A stretch of DNA of 64,000 nucleotides from Aquirufa beregesia (GTDB lineage Bacteria > Bacteroidota > Bacteroidia > Cytophagales > Spirosomataceae), in contig NZ_SEWW01000002.1 of assembly GCF_011090385.1 (NCBI RefSeq), positions 113,825 through 177,824 of the forward strand. Reading direction: 5' to 3'. Each line of letters opens with the position of its first letter. Position 1 is the first letter of the stretch. The notes under the pieces are model-generated. The model ran no database searches. It was not told the DNA's origin and was given only the letters and a program-made list of their open reading frames with translations. Shown piece by piece: positions 8,411 to 17,778 of this stretch. The position numbers were made by a program, and so were the translations under genes.

Positions 8411-9169
8411 ATGGAGAACAAATTTTCATTGGCCGGTAAGGTGGCTTTAATTACAGGAGGAGGAACGGGTATCGGATATGATATGGCAAAATGTATGTTG
8501 GCCAGTGGAGCTAATGTCATCATAACGGGCAGAAGAGAAAGTGTCCTTCAAGAGGCAGTCCATAACCTTGGGGTAGGGGCATTTTATTTTGTTCATGATA
8601 TGGCTGATGTCAATGCTACTCCTAGTTTAGTGGCTGATATCATCCAATCACATGGGAAAATTGATATCCTGGTGAATAATGCCGGAATCAACATGAAACG
8701 TCCAGCGGTAGATGTGTCAAACGATGATTTTGCTCAAATTATTCAAGTCAATTTAAATGCCGTGTTTGTGTTGAGTCGAGAAGTAGGCAAACATATGTTG
8801 GAAAGAAAATCGGGGTCCATCATCATGATTTCATCCATGGCGGCATATTATGGGATAGATCGAGTGGCAGCTTATGCTTCTTCAAAATCAGGCTTGTATG
8901 GTTTGGTTCGGGTATTGGCTTCAGAATGGTCAGCACATGGAGTACGTGTTAATGCCATTGCCCCAGGGTTTATTGAAACAGCGATGAGTAAAACGGCTAT
9001 GAATTCAGACCCTGACCGTAAACATAAGGCCATGGATAGAACTCCCATGGGCTATTTTGGTAAGCCAGAAGACGTAGCATGGACGGCCGTATTTTTAGCC
9101 TCAGATGCTGCTGGATATATTACAGGTGTTTCAATTCCCGTAGATGGGGGCAATTCAATCGGATTCTAA
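8411..9169 (+). CDS. SDR oxidoreductase, probable fructuronate reductase
   Basis: A 252-residue short-chain dehydrogenase/reductase. The NAD(P) motif TGGGTGIG lies at about residues 15-22, NNAG follows at about residue 89, and the catalytic Ser and YxxxK motif (ISSMAAYY, then YASSK) are intact. It ends in the usual PVDGGNSIGF. Its place between mannonate dehydratase and the hexuronate transporter suggests that it reduces D-fructuronate to D-mannonate. This would replace the long-chain dehydrogenase UxuB, which is not present in this window. Gluconate 5-dehydrogenase or KduD-type activity is the alternative. Its TAA overlaps the next ATG by one base (TAATG), suggesting translational coupling. 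Confidence 0.88.
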   Translation: MENKFSLAGKVALITGGGTGIGYDMAKCMLASGANVIITGRRESVLQEAVHNLGVGAFYFVHDMADVNATPSLVADIIQSHGKIDILVNNAGINMKRPAVDVSNDDFAQIIQVNLNAVFVLSREVGKHMLERKSGSIIMISSMAAYYGIDRVAAYASSKSGLYGLVRVLASEWSAHGVRVNAIAPGFIETAMSKTAMNSDPDRKHKAMDRTPMGYFGKPEDVAWTAVFLASDAAGYITGVSIPVDGGNSIGF

Positions 9170-10452
9170 TGAAAGAAAAAGTAGGAAATTTTCGCTGGGT
9201 AGTGGTCGCCTTATTGTTTTTTGCTACAACCATCAATTACTTGGATAGACAAGTGATTGGATTACTAAAGCCAACCTTAGAAAAGGAGCTAAATTGGTCA
9301 GAAACGGATTACAGTTTTATTGTGATGTGCTTTACGGCCTCTTATGCCGTTGGCTTGCTATTTTTTGGAAAGATCATTGATCAAATCGGCTCTAAATTGG
9401 GCTATACGATTTCTATCATTATTTGGTCTATTGCTGCCATGTTTCATGCTTTGGCCAAAACGTCATTTGGCTTTGGAGCTGCAAGGGCAGTTTTAGGATT
9501 AGGAGAGGCAGGGAATTTTCCAGCGGCCATTAAATCCATAGCAGAATGGTTTCCCAAAAAAGAACGAGCCTTTGCTACAGGGATATTTAACTCTGGGGCT
9601 AATATTGGAGCGATGGTCGCACCGATTATGGTTCCTTGGTTATTGGGAGCCTATGGCTGGCAAGAAGCATTTATAATTACAGGAGCCATTGGCTTTATTT
9701 GGCTTATTTTTTGGTGGATTTTCTATGAAATACCTAGTAAAAAGAAAGGGGTTAGTCAGGCCGACTTAGACTATATCTTGGAAGATGACCATGTAGATAA
9801 TACGCCTATTGCTTGGAAAAAATTGTTTACCATTCCACAAACCTGGGTGTTCATCGTTGGGAAGTTTTTTACGGATCCCATTTGGTGGTTTTTTCTTTTT
9901 TGGTTGCCGTCTTATTTCTCCTCTACATTCTCTTTAGATCTAAAAAAACCCAGTATACATTTAGCCGTTTTGTTCACTTGTACGTCGATTGGTAGTATTG
10001 GTGGAGGATATATTCCTGGTTGGTTAATGCGGAAAGGGTGGCCGGTTTACAAAGCCAGAAAAACAGCCATGTTATTCTTTGCCTTATTAGCCTTACCTAT
10101 CATTTCGGCTCGTTGGGCCACGGACATCTGGCAAGCGGTTATATTAATAAGTATTGCTGCATCGGCACATCAGGCATGGTCGGCCAATATATTTACCTCG
10201 GTTTCGGATATGTTTCCTAAAAATGCGATTAGTTCAGTGGTAGGTATTGGGGGATTAGCGGGATCCTTGGGCGGGGTTATTTTTCCTTATTTTATTGGTA
10301 TCATTTTAGACACGTATAAAGCCAATGATAATTTGTCTGGAGGATATAATTTGATCTTCCTGATTTGTGGATCAGCTTATTTATTGGCATGGTTACTCAT
10401 TCATTTTATTTCGCCGAGAATGTCGCCAGTAGGGAAACCTAGTAAGGAATAA
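9169..10452 (+). CDS. exuT: MFS hexuronate transporter
   Basis: A 427-residue major-facilitator protein with about twelve hydrophobic segments. The region NFPAAIKSIAEWFPKKERAF followed by ATGIFNSGANIGAMVAPIM matches the ExuT/anion:cation-symporter family strongly, as does the N-terminal FFATTINYLDRQVIGLLKP. It probably imports glucuronate or galacturonate across the inner membrane. The ATG at 9169 overlaps the SDR stop by one base; an upstream in-frame start at 9079 would lie inside the SDR and lacks support. Its stop directly abuts the stop of the convergent VOC gene, with no bases between them. Confidence 0.9.
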   Translation: MKEKVGNFRWVVVALLFFATTINYLDRQVIGLLKPTLEKELNWSETDYSFIVMCFTASYAVGLLFFGKIIDQIGSKLGYTISIIIWSIAAMFHALAKTSFGFGAARAVLGLGEAGNFPAAIKSIAEWFPKKERAFATGIFNSGANIGAMVAPIMVPWLLGAYGWQEAFIITGAIGFIWLIFWWIFYEIPSKKKGVSQADLDYILEDDHVDNTPIAWKKLFTIPQTWVFIVGKFFTDPIWWFFLFWLPSYFSSTFSLDLKKPSIHLAVLFTCTSIGSIGGGYIPGWLMRKGWPVYKARKTAMLFFALLALPIISARWATDIWQAVILISIAASAHQAWSANIFTSVSDMFPKNAISSVVGIGGLAGSLGGVIFPYFIGIILDTYKANDNLSGGYNLIFLICGSAYLLAWLLIHFISPRMSPVGKPSKE

Positions 10453-11304
10453 TTAAAGTTTGCTGGCATTTTCGAGGGCATTAATGTCAATTTTCTCCAT
10501 GTTCATGAACACGTTCATGAATGTGGAATTATTAGAATTACGCATCAATCGCCCCATATTTTCAGGAATGATTTGCCAAGAAACACCAAAGGGATCTTTG
10601 AGCCAGCCACACTTACTTGGGCTTCCTCCATCTCGGATAAAGCTATCCCAGTAGAAATCAATTTCTGCTTGATTTTGGCAAGTTATAACAAATGAAATGG
10701 CATCATTGAAGATGAATTGATGCATATATGAGCTTTCAAAAGCAATAAAGGTCTGACCCGCTAACAAAAATTGAGCATGTTGAATATTGCCCTCTTCATC
10801 GCCACTTCCTTTGACGTATCTATCCAATAAATTGATCTGAGAATGTGGGATTAAAGAGGTGTAATATTGAATGGCTTTTTCAGCCTTACCATTATTGTGT
10901 TGGGTAAATAATAGTGCTGGGATGATTTTATCGGGAAGTGTATCATGAATCATCAATTGCCAACTAATACCATTTGTATCTTCGCACCATCCGTATTGGC
11001 TACTCCAAGGATAGCTGTTCAATTCCATTAAAGTTTTACCCTCATTTGATAAGGCGTGCCATTTTTTCTCTAGCTCTTCTTTGGAATGAAAAATGAGAAA
11101 AAAGGAAATAGAAGGATTAAATGAAACATGTTTGGCTCCTCCTAAAAAGGTGAAATTTCGTCCATGTATTCGAACAGAACTGACCATGGGATTTTCAGAT
11201 TGTACAACAAAATCCTCAAAAATCGATTGGTAAAATTCCCTTGCTTCTTGAGCAGTTTGTTTAAACCACAAACAAGTTTGAATAGAGCTTGTCATAAATC
11301 CCAT
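10453..11304 (-). CDS. VOC-family protein (PhnB / 3-demethylubiquinone methyltransferase-like), two domains
   Basis: A 283-residue protein made of two related halves of about 130 residues. Each half has the glyoxalase/VOC pattern and ends in a signature of the type (D)PFGVSWQIIPE (here DTNGISWQLM and DPFGVSWQII). The N-terminal SIQTCLWFKQTAQEAREFYQ is the PhnB-like start. These proteins are often mis-annotated as 3-demethylubiquinone methyltransferases, and the true role is unknown. An alternative start at the second ATG (11295) removes three residues. It is convergent with exuT and probably a single-gene unit. Confidence 0.85.
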   Translation of the reverse strand: MGFMTSSIQTCLWFKQTAQEAREFYQSIFEDFVVQSENPMVSSVRIHGRNFTFLGGAKHVSFNPSISFFLIFHSKEELEKKWHALSNEGKTLMELNSYPWSSQYGWCEDTNGISWQLMIHDTLPDKIIPALLFTQHNNGKAEKAIQYYTSLIPHSQINLLDRYVKGSGDEEGNIQHAQFLLAGQTFIAFESSYMHQFIFNDAISFVITCQNQAEIDFYWDSFIRDGGSPSKCGWLKDPFGVSWQIIPENMGRLMRNSNNSTFMNVFMNMEKIDINALENASKL

Positions 11305-11358
11305 GTTAATTGTTAGACACAGGAATTTTACGAAAATAATTTTAGAAACGCATCATTT

Positions 11359-11850
11359 TTAGAAGGCTATTCCTAATTGAACAGTCAAATTCGCGGAAAC
11401 AGGTCGATCATTTCCGAATCGAATCGGAATGGGAACGGCTAGGTAATAATTGCTGAATTTATTTTTTTTAAGGACCTTATTAAAAACAGGGGTAAAGCCA
11501 TAGCGTCCACTTGTCTCAAATGCCGCACGTCCTGCAAAAGTGTAGCCTTTCCCCAATCGATACAGGATACCAGGGTGAAAAGTAACATTATTCATTTTGT
11601 GACTCCCATTTTCACTTCGAATGGCAGGGATTACTTCAAATGAAAATCCCACCTTTTCTGTTTTCCAGATATTGAGGGCTATGGGAAATCCGACGGAATA
11701 AGAATTGCCAAAATTGCCTGAAGTGCTACCATCTGAAACCGTGATGATGGAATGAGCGATGCCCACATGACCTGCTAGCTTAGGGAATTGTTCTTGGGCC
11801 AATGTAGGGATTGAGAATAGTAGCATAGTGAAGTATAATACGTTCTTCAT
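11359..11850 (-). CDS. Small secreted outer-membrane-like protein, function unknown
   Basis: A 163-residue protein with a clean signal peptide (about 18 residues, ending TLAQ). The mature part alternates polar and hydrophobic residues with many glycine and aromatic residues and ends in TVQLGIAF, as expected for a small outer-membrane beta-barrel. I do not recognise a specific family. It is transcribed divergently from the TonB-type receptor gene at 12079, with about 230 bases of regulatory DNA between them. It lies 54 bases upstream of the VOC gene on the same strand. Confidence 0.65.
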   Translation of the reverse strand: MKNVLYFTMLLFSIPTLAQEQFPKLAGHVGIAHSIITVSDGSTSGNFGNSYSVGFPIALNIWKTEKVGFSFEVIPAIRSENGSHKMNNVTFHPGILYRLGKGYTFAGRAAFETSGRYGFTPVFNKVLKKNKFSNYYLAVPIPIRFGNDRPVSANLTVQLGIAF

Positions 11851-12004
11851 AACACAAAATATAAAGTCTATGGTTTATATAGATATATGTAAATATAGCA
11901 AATGAATTGGAATCAACCATGTTAAAAGCTTGATAATTGGTAATAATTAATATCCATGGGGATTTATTTTAAAGATGATGGATGCTAAAAATTATATGGG
12001 AGGA

Positions 12005-12032
12005 TTGGTCTATACTTCTTAGATTATATTTG
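12005..12032 (+). promoter_or_regulatory. Candidate Bacteroidota promoter for the TonB-type receptor
   Basis: TATATTTG (12025-12032) is an exact TAnnTTTG -7 element, with TTGG (12005-12008) upstream at roughly the expected spacing for a -33 box. It lies about 47 bases before the ATG at 12079. Confidence 0.45.
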
Positions 12033-12078
12033 TATCTGTATTTATTGGAGTTAACTTGAAGACCTTTATATAAGAAAA

Positions 12079-14490
12079 ATGCCTAATAAATTCGCCATTC
12101 TATTTTTACTACTTTGTAGTATCGTTTTTTCCGTAAAATCACAGGTTTCCCAAGTTACATTGTCAGGAGTTTTGAAAGATCAAGGAAATGGAAGTTCGAT
12201 AGTTTATAGCAATGTCTTATTAAAGAAATCAAAGGATAGCAGCTTTGTTCAAGGAACCATCAGTGATGCAACTGGTAGATTTCGTATTAGTAATATAAAG
12301 CCTGGCAATTATTATTTACAGATAAGTATGGTGGGTTATCTGTTAAAAAAGCAAAATATATTTGTTGGGAGTTTAACTGAGTTTCTCGATGTCTCAACGA
12401 TTGAACTAATTCCAAATCAACAGCAATTGCAGGAGGTAATCGTTACAGCAAAGCGCGACGAAATTGAAAACAAGCTAGATAAAAAGAGTTATACGCTGGA
12501 AAATAGTAGTTCGCAGGCTGGAGGATCTGTTTTGCAAGTGATGCAAAGTTTACCAGGAATTACAGTTCAAGATGGTAAACTGAATTTACGTGGAAGTTCA
12601 CAGGTGGCAGTTTTAGTAGATGGTAAGCAAACTGCTCTTACGGGTTTTGGTGCTCAATCTGGGCTAGACAATATTCCTTCTTCGGCCATTGAAAAAATTG
12701 AAATTATCAATAATCCTTCTGCTAAGTATGATGCGAATGGAAATGCAGGTATCATCAATATTATATTTAAGAAAAGTAAGCAAGAAGGATTTAATGGGAA
12801 GATAGGATTGAGTGCAGGATTAGGAGCTTTAGGAATAAAAAAAGAGAATTTACCCAGTATTCGACCGCAGTTTCAAGCCACACCCAAACTAAATCCATCG
12901 CTTTCTCTTAATTATAGCAAGAAAAATGTGAACCTGTTTATGCAAGGAGACTTTAATTATACACCCACATTAAATAAAAATGAATTTGTAACAAGGACCT
13001 ATGATTCAGGTGAAATAATTCAACAGCAAACGAAACGAAATAGGAGAACGACTATAGGAACTTTTATGGGAGGTCTTGACTGGAAAATGAATGAGCAAAA
13101 TTCATTTAATTCATCCATTTTGTTTAGTAGTGAAAAAATATTGGATGATGGGGACGAACCATTTTTTAATCAAAATTTGACAGAGAGAAGGAGGTTATGG
13201 CAGTTTTTGGAGGATGAATTGAAAACAACAGTAACTGCCATGAATAATTTTCAGCATCGATTTGAGCAGCCTGGTCACGTCATCAATTTCAGCTTGAATT
13301 ACACCTGGCATCAGGAAGATGAAAAGTATTTTTTTACCAATATTTATCCAAGTTATACAGGGTTGGATGCATTTAAATTAATGTCGGATGAACATGTTAC
13401 GGATTTGAATGTTGATTATGTTAGGCCTTTGAAGTGGGGAAGAGTGGAGGCGGGTTTAAAGTATCGCTATCGTTTTATTCCTACGAGTATGCTATTTATT
13501 CCAGGATTAAATTCTCCACTCGATGTAACTGCGGGAGGTTGGGCTGATTATAAAGAAATTATTCCAGCCATTTATAGTAATTATATCCTTGAAAATGAGA
13601 AATATGAAGTGGAGGCAGGTTTGAGGATGGAGTACGTTACGGTCAAGTATGATATTGATCCTAAGCATAATACCTATAAAAGTGATGGCTATCAGTATGT
13701 ACAACCTTTCCCCAATGTTCGTCTAGGATATAAACTTAATGAGAATAATAAATTATCTTTTTTCTTTAGTCGACGTGTGGATCGACCTGCGGAATTGGAT
13801 ATTCGTGTATTTCCGAAATACGATGATGCAGAAATTGTTAAGGTGGGAAATCCTGCCTTGAAACCGCAGTTTACTAATACGATGGAAATAGCGTATAAAT
13901 CAAGTATTAATAGGGGATATTTGTATACGGCTATTTATCAACGATTAGCCGATGCAACTATAACCCGAATAGCAACGACCATTCCAGGCAATACCTTGAT
14001 TTATCATATCATGCAGAATGCTGGAAAGAGTTCCAATTTGGGGCTTGAAATCGTTCTTTCTCAAGAACTATCGAAAGCTTTTTCCTTTAACCTTAATTTG
14101 AATGCGTATCAAAATCAGATAAATTCTTTTTCTGTATATAATCAATATCCTATTCCTACAACCTATACTTCTGGGCAAGATGAAATTTTTTCAGGAAGCG
14201 CTAAGTGGAACGGATTTTTTCATTTACCGAATCAATGGAATGTGCAATTTTCTGCTATTTATTTAGCACCTGACCTTATTCCACAAGGCAGAATTGGTCA
14301 GCGGTTTAGCTTTGATGTTGGAATTAAGAAAGCGCAAAAAAATGGAAAGGGAGAATATTTTATTAATGCTAGCGATCTATTCAATACCATGGTCATACAT
14401 AAAGATATATTAGCCAAAGGTTTCCGTATGTTGTCTTCAGATTATTATGAAACGCAAGTTATTAGAGCTGGATATCAATGGAAATTTTAA
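12079..14490 (+). CDS. TonB-dependent-type outer-membrane receptor with carboxypeptidase-regulatory N-domain
   Basis: An 803-residue outer-membrane protein with a signal peptide (about 21 residues). It then has a CarboxypepD_reg-like domain (about residues 27-110, with GTISDATGRFRISNIKPGNYY). A plug domain (about 130-230) contains LPGITVQDGKLNLRGSSQVA and the segment PSAKYDANGNAGIINI typical of the OMP_b-brl_3 group. The C-terminal barrel ends in aromatic YQWKF. This group lacks a partner SusD and is common in Bacteroidota, with substrates mostly unknown (peptide, siderophore or metal suggested for some). It stands alone, with a candidate promoter at 12005-12032. A paralogue lies at 45110-47539. 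Confidence 0.9.
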   Translation: MPNKFAILFLLLCSIVFSVKSQVSQVTLSGVLKDQGNGSSIVYSNVLLKKSKDSSFVQGTISDATGRFRISNIKPGNYYLQISMVGYLLKKQNIFVGSLTEFLDVSTIELIPNQQQLQEVIVTAKRDEIENKLDKKSYTLENSSSQAGGSVLQVMQSLPGITVQDGKLNLRGSSQVAVLVDGKQTALTGFGAQSGLDNIPSSAIEKIEIINNPSAKYDANGNAGIINIIFKKSKQEGFNGKIGLSAGLGALGIKKENLPSIRPQFQATPKLNPSLSLNYSKKNVNLFMQGDFNYTPTLNKNEFVTRTYDSGEIIQQQTKRNRRTTIGTFMGGLDWKMNEQNSFNSSILFSSEKILDDGDEPFFNQNLTERRRLWQFLEDELKTTVTAMNNFQHRFEQPGHVINFSLNYTWHQEDEKYFFTNIYPSYTGLDAFKLMSDEHVTDLNVDYVRPLKWGRVEAGLKYRYRFIPTSMLFIPGLNSPLDVTAGGWADYKEIIPAIYSNYILENEKYEVEAGLRMEYVTVKYDIDPKHNTYKSDGYQYVQPFPNVRLGYKLNENNKLSFFFSRRVDRPAELDIRVFPKYDDAEIVKVGNPALKPQFTNTMEIAYKSSINRGYLYTAIYQRLADATITRIATTIPGNTLIYHIMQNAGKSSNLGLEIVLSQELSKAFSFNLNLNAYQNQINSFSVYNQYPIPTTYTSGQDEIFSGSAKWNGFFHLPNQWNVQFSAIYLAPDLIPQGRIGQRFSFDVGIKKAQKNGKGEYFINASDLFNTMVIHKDILAKGFRMLSSDYYETQVIRAGYQWKF

Positions 14491-14507
14491 GCTCATAATG
14501 AAACAAA

Positions 14508-14539
14508 AATAGCCGACTGATACATGTCAGTCGACTATT
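14508..14539 (-). terminator. Rho-independent terminator
   Basis: A 13-base stem with one C/A mismatch around a TACATG loop. On the minus strand it is followed by TTTTTG, which fits termination of the haloperoxidase gene ending at 14593. On the plus strand it may also stop the receptor gene. Confidence 0.65.
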
Positions 14540-14592
14540 AAAAATTACCCCTTAATTATATTTTTATAGGCAGATTGAATAAAGATTCATAG

Positions 14593-16128
14593 TTAAAGTG
14601 CGCCATCTTGGCTAGCTCTTTTAACAGCATATTGTCCAATGGTTTTACCATGTTTTAAGCCCATGGTACAATCTAATCTCCAATGGATTAATCCATAAAC
14701 TCGTGAATCAGAAGCTTGCTGGGCATAGGAATTAAATGTGCTGGCTTTTTGTGGAAAGAAGGCGGATAAAACCTCCGCGCCCGCTGCTGAAAAGGTAGAG
14801 TGCCCAGAGGTATAACTGGGAAAGTTGGGCAATCCTACAGAAGTTTTAAGGCCATATTGCTGTGGGCGGGGACTGTAATAATAATATTTGGTATCCCAGC
14901 ATCCGATGCCCGCATCCATTTCGGCAGTTCCTAAATAGGCGAGCATTCTAGCCATGCGGACTTCACTGTACTTAGCTTCAAAACCTGCATTGGCTCCATA
15001 GCGATGCCAATGTCCTGGAGGAGTGTAAGTTCCAGGGCCATCTGCCCAGAAATTGGCAATGGCAGCTTGTTCTCGAGTTTGATTTTTATCAACCTCTACC
15101 AACTCTTCATAGTCTTTTTTGAACTCAGCAGAACCTTCAATATAAGGAATGGCAGGGCGAATAGCCTCCAAAGTAGCACGATCGAAGTTCCAGGTTTTTA
15201 CATTTCCAAAAGTAGGAAGCATCGGTGGTCTTGCAGGGCTTTCTTGGCTTGTCCATACTTTCGTAAATCCTAAAGATTTGGAACGAGTAATCATATCTGA
15301 TGTAGCTGCTTGATTGTTGGCTGCTCCCATACCATCAGCCTTGGCTTTTACCATTACCTTAGCTGCCACTCCGGCACCTAAACTTACACCGGCATTGATA
15401 TCAGAACTTACGTTCATGCCAGCCCATAGTCGAGCGTTTTTACATTCTTCCAATTTAGATTTTAAAAACGGCCCTTCGCCAGGAAACATGGCCAATAAAA
15501 TGACATAGCTAGCTTGTCCCACCACTGCATCTTCCGAAGGATAAGAAGGCAAATTGCTCATAGGTAATAAGGGTTTAATAGCTTTATCCACGTTACCTGG
15601 CGCCTGGCGGTTGTATTGGTATTTATATTTCCATGCACTGACTAATGCATCAAACTGCGCCACACTTAAATAGGCTAAGGCTCTTGATACATATGGAGGG
15701 TTGGCAAATGGGAATTTGGGGTCAGCTAAAGGATTCGTGGCATCTGGAACAGGGTATTTCCCTTCTGCATTAGCAGCCGGAGCAGAGTTATAGCGAGCGG
15801 ATAATTCTCTGGCAATTTCATTCCATCTAAATACAGCGCCTGCTCCCCAATAAGCAACGATTTGCCTTTGTTCATTGGTTAAATTAGGTGCGACGATATT
15901 TTTAAGCGAATCGATTTCTTTTAGGTAAGTTGGGTCATTTGTCCCTACTGGAGCGGCAATGCTTACTTCAGTGGGTGAACTTAAAACAAAGGTCTTCCAA
16001 GAGCCTGCATTTTCATCGATATTGGCAGGTACATAAGGGGAAAGTAAAGCTTCAGATGCTGTGTTTTCACAGGATAGTAGAAAACTAAAGCACAGGAATG
16101 TAATAAAATAGTATATGTATTTTTTCAT
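14593..16128 (-). CDS. Vanadium-haloperoxidase / PAP2-superfamily lipoprotein
   Basis: A 511-residue exported protein. A lipoprotein signal ends LLSC, with the modified Cys at about residue 20. The C-terminal half carries the acid-phosphatase/vanadium-haloperoxidase signature: KYYYYSPRP, then PSYTSGHSTFSAAGAEVL with the catalytic His, then DSRVYGLIHWRLD supplying Arg and His. This arrangement binds phosphate or vanadate. An earlier SYPSEDAVVGQASYVIL segment and alanine-rich helices match bacterial homologues. It could be a phosphatase or a halogenating enzyme; the sequence alone cannot decide. The gene follows the outer-membrane protein at 16142-17029 by 13 bases, so the two are probably co-transcribed. 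Confidence 0.85.
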   Translation of the reverse strand: MKKYIYYFITFLCFSFLLSCENTASEALLSPYVPANIDENAGSWKTFVLSSPTEVSIAAPVGTNDPTYLKEIDSLKNIVAPNLTNEQRQIVAYWGAGAVFRWNEIARELSARYNSAPAANAEGKYPVPDATNPLADPKFPFANPPYVSRALAYLSVAQFDALVSAWKYKYQYNRQAPGNVDKAIKPLLPMSNLPSYPSEDAVVGQASYVILLAMFPGEGPFLKSKLEECKNARLWAGMNVSSDINAGVSLGAGVAAKVMVKAKADGMGAANNQAATSDMITRSKSLGFTKVWTSQESPARPPMLPTFGNVKTWNFDRATLEAIRPAIPYIEGSAEFKKDYEELVEVDKNQTREQAAIANFWADGPGTYTPPGHWHRYGANAGFEAKYSEVRMARMLAYLGTAEMDAGIGCWDTKYYYYSPRPQQYGLKTSVGLPNFPSYTSGHSTFSAAGAEVLSAFFPQKASTFNSYAQQASDSRVYGLIHWRLDCTMGLKHGKTIGQYAVKRASQDGAL

Positions 16129-16141
16129 GATGTTCTAATGA

Positions 16142-17029
16142 TTATTTAACCTTAAATAGGTACAATAAACCTACGGTTACGTTAGTACTTTGTCCAGCAT
16201 TTTGTCCATCAAGGACGTAGGAAACTTTGGCACTTACTCCAAGCGATTTTGGCTGATATTTGGCATAGGCACCTACTGCCGTCATCGTCATGTCATTGGT
16301 AAGAAATGGCATAGAATTGCGACGAATATTGTCTCCGCCGACACAAGAAAAATGCTCTGCGAATACTTCCAACTGGTTTTCTTTTTTGATGTAACCCATT
16401 CGAAACATAGCGTCGAAGGCATTGGGGACTGCCACAGAACCTGAGTTTACCAGCTTTTCTCCATTCAAATAAGAGTCGCGATCTACGGTTACCTGACTTC
16501 TAACAATATAGGAACCTGTAGCACTGATGAATAAGTTGGAGGGTAAGTTATAGTGTAAGATGGCTCTGGCACTGAATGTTTTAGCTCCAATACCAATGGC
16601 CATGGGCATGAATTCAGTCACATAATTACTCATGGGAGTACTTATTCCGAGAGTCGCATGTCCATGCAATTGTTTGTAGTTAAATACTTGAGCTTTTAAC
16701 CAAAGGCTGACATCTTGAAAGCCTTGTTGGCCCATCAAATTTCCTTGGCTAGCCTGGGTTTTTACATACGGAACCATCACTAGAGCATTTACTTTTTTGG
16801 TAATTCCATAGGCAATCATGGCTGATAAGGATTCTGTACTTAGCTTTCCTATATTAGGATTATCTCTTTTTAAGGAGTTTTCCCAATAATTCGTCCACGA
16901 AGAATTCCCATACATCAGGGCTCCACAGGCAATATTTTTATTCATGTAAATTTGATCATGTGGCATTTGTGCCATGATCGTATTCATGCTCAAAATAGAG
17001 ATGAATACACACAGTAAAGTATGTTTCAT
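16142..17029 (-). CDS. Outer-membrane porin/transporter-like protein
   Basis: A 295-residue protein with a signal peptide (about 20 residues, ending IMAQ). Short alternating beta strands with many Tyr, Gly and Asn residues and a terminal TVGLLYLFKVK suggest an outer-membrane barrel of the kind annotated as putative transporter or phenol-degradation-type protein. The N-terminal HDQIYMNKNIACGALMYG followed by SSWTNYWEN is distinctive, but I cannot name the family with certainty. It is first in a two-gene unit with the haloperoxidase-like lipoprotein, suggesting a shared function at the cell surface. Confidence 0.65.
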   Translation of the reverse strand: MKHTLLCVFISILSMNTIMAQMPHDQIYMNKNIACGALMYGNSSWTNYWENSLKRDNPNIGKLSTESLSAMIAYGITKKVNALVMVPYVKTQASQGNLMGQQGFQDVSLWLKAQVFNYKQLHGHATLGISTPMSNYVTEFMPMAIGIGAKTFSARAILHYNLPSNLFISATGSYIVRSQVTVDRDSYLNGEKLVNSGSVAVPNAFDAMFRMGYIKKENQLEVFAEHFSCVGGDNIRRNSMPFLTNDMTMTAVGAYAKYQPKSLGVSAKVSYVLDGQNAGQSTNVTVGLLYLFKVK

Positions 17030-17100
17030 TATGCTTAATTAATTTGAAATACAACAAACAGGAAAGAAGGGAATCTTTCAAGCTATTTTTCCAGAAATAA

Positions 17101-17622
17101 TTAAGCTTGCCGGGGAGGAGAAAATAAGGCATCCTGGAAAGAGGATGTCTTTAACTTGGAATGTTGAAAGGGAGTGCTCTCATTAGGCCATTCTAAAATA
17201 TAGAATATCCAAGCACTATTGGATTGACAATACTCTTTAACGAGTGTTTGAATTAATTTACTTTTAACAGGGGCTTTGTCAGGCTGATCACTTAAATGTT
17301 CATTGACTAAGTCAGCCAAATCCAAAAATTGATCACGGGCATTTTTATCATTAACTACGCGCGTATATAAGGTGTCATTTTCTATCTTTTGATCTACCAT
17401 TTGATAGAAATCATCCCCTTGCTGTAATGCCCCTGAAGCTTCTTGAGGGATTTCCCGATTGCTGGGATAAGGTAAAGAAATAGGAATTTTTACCACATAA
17501 GAATCACTTTCTGAGTCGCTGTTTGCAAATTCAGTGCTTGAATCAGCCACATAACGTAATGCAAATCCACCTGCCTGATAGAGGAGAATAAACAATAGCA
17601 ATATGGAGGCCAGTCTTTTCAT
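17101..17622 (-). CDS. Membrane-anchored or secreted protein of unknown function
   Basis: 173 residues from the ATG at 17622. An upstream in-frame start (17643) would add seven residues before the hydrophobic segment and is less likely. One N-terminal hydrophobic segment (about residues 4-21, RLASILLLFILLYQAGGF) acts as signal or anchor. The remainder is polar, with an acidic serine-rich stretch and a segment of mostly helical appearance. I recognise no catalytic motif. It lies about 70 bases upstream of the outer-membrane gene at 16142-17029, on the same strand. It is divergent from the arsenic operon, with about 160 bases between the starts. Confidence 0.6.
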   Translation of the reverse strand: MKRLASILLLFILLYQAGGFALRYVADSSTEFANSDSESDSYVVKIPISLPYPSNREIPQEASGALQQGDDFYQMVDQKIENDTLYTRVVNDKNARDQFLDLADLVNEHLSDQPDKAPVKSKLIQTLVKEYCQSNSAWIFYILEWPNESTPFQHSKLKTSSFQDALFSPPRQA

Positions 17623-17758
17623 TAATTCGCAAAAATAGCACAAATTAGCATAATTCCAATTATTTATATGGATTTTGTGTTATGTAACACCTTGCAGATC
17701 AAGTTTTTTCAAAAAATGGAAAGAAATCTGAAGCATATTTTTTTTATCACATTTATTT

Positions 17759-17774
17759 ATCGTAATATTACGAT
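17759..17774. promoter_or_regulatory. ArsR operator 1 (perfect 16-bp palindrome)
   Basis: ATCGTAATATTACGAT is a perfect palindrome ending four bases before the arsR ATG at 17779. A nearly identical site lies between arsR and arsM. This position and duplication fit binding by the ArsR dimer and autorepression. Confidence 0.75.
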
Positions 17775-17778
17775 TGAT

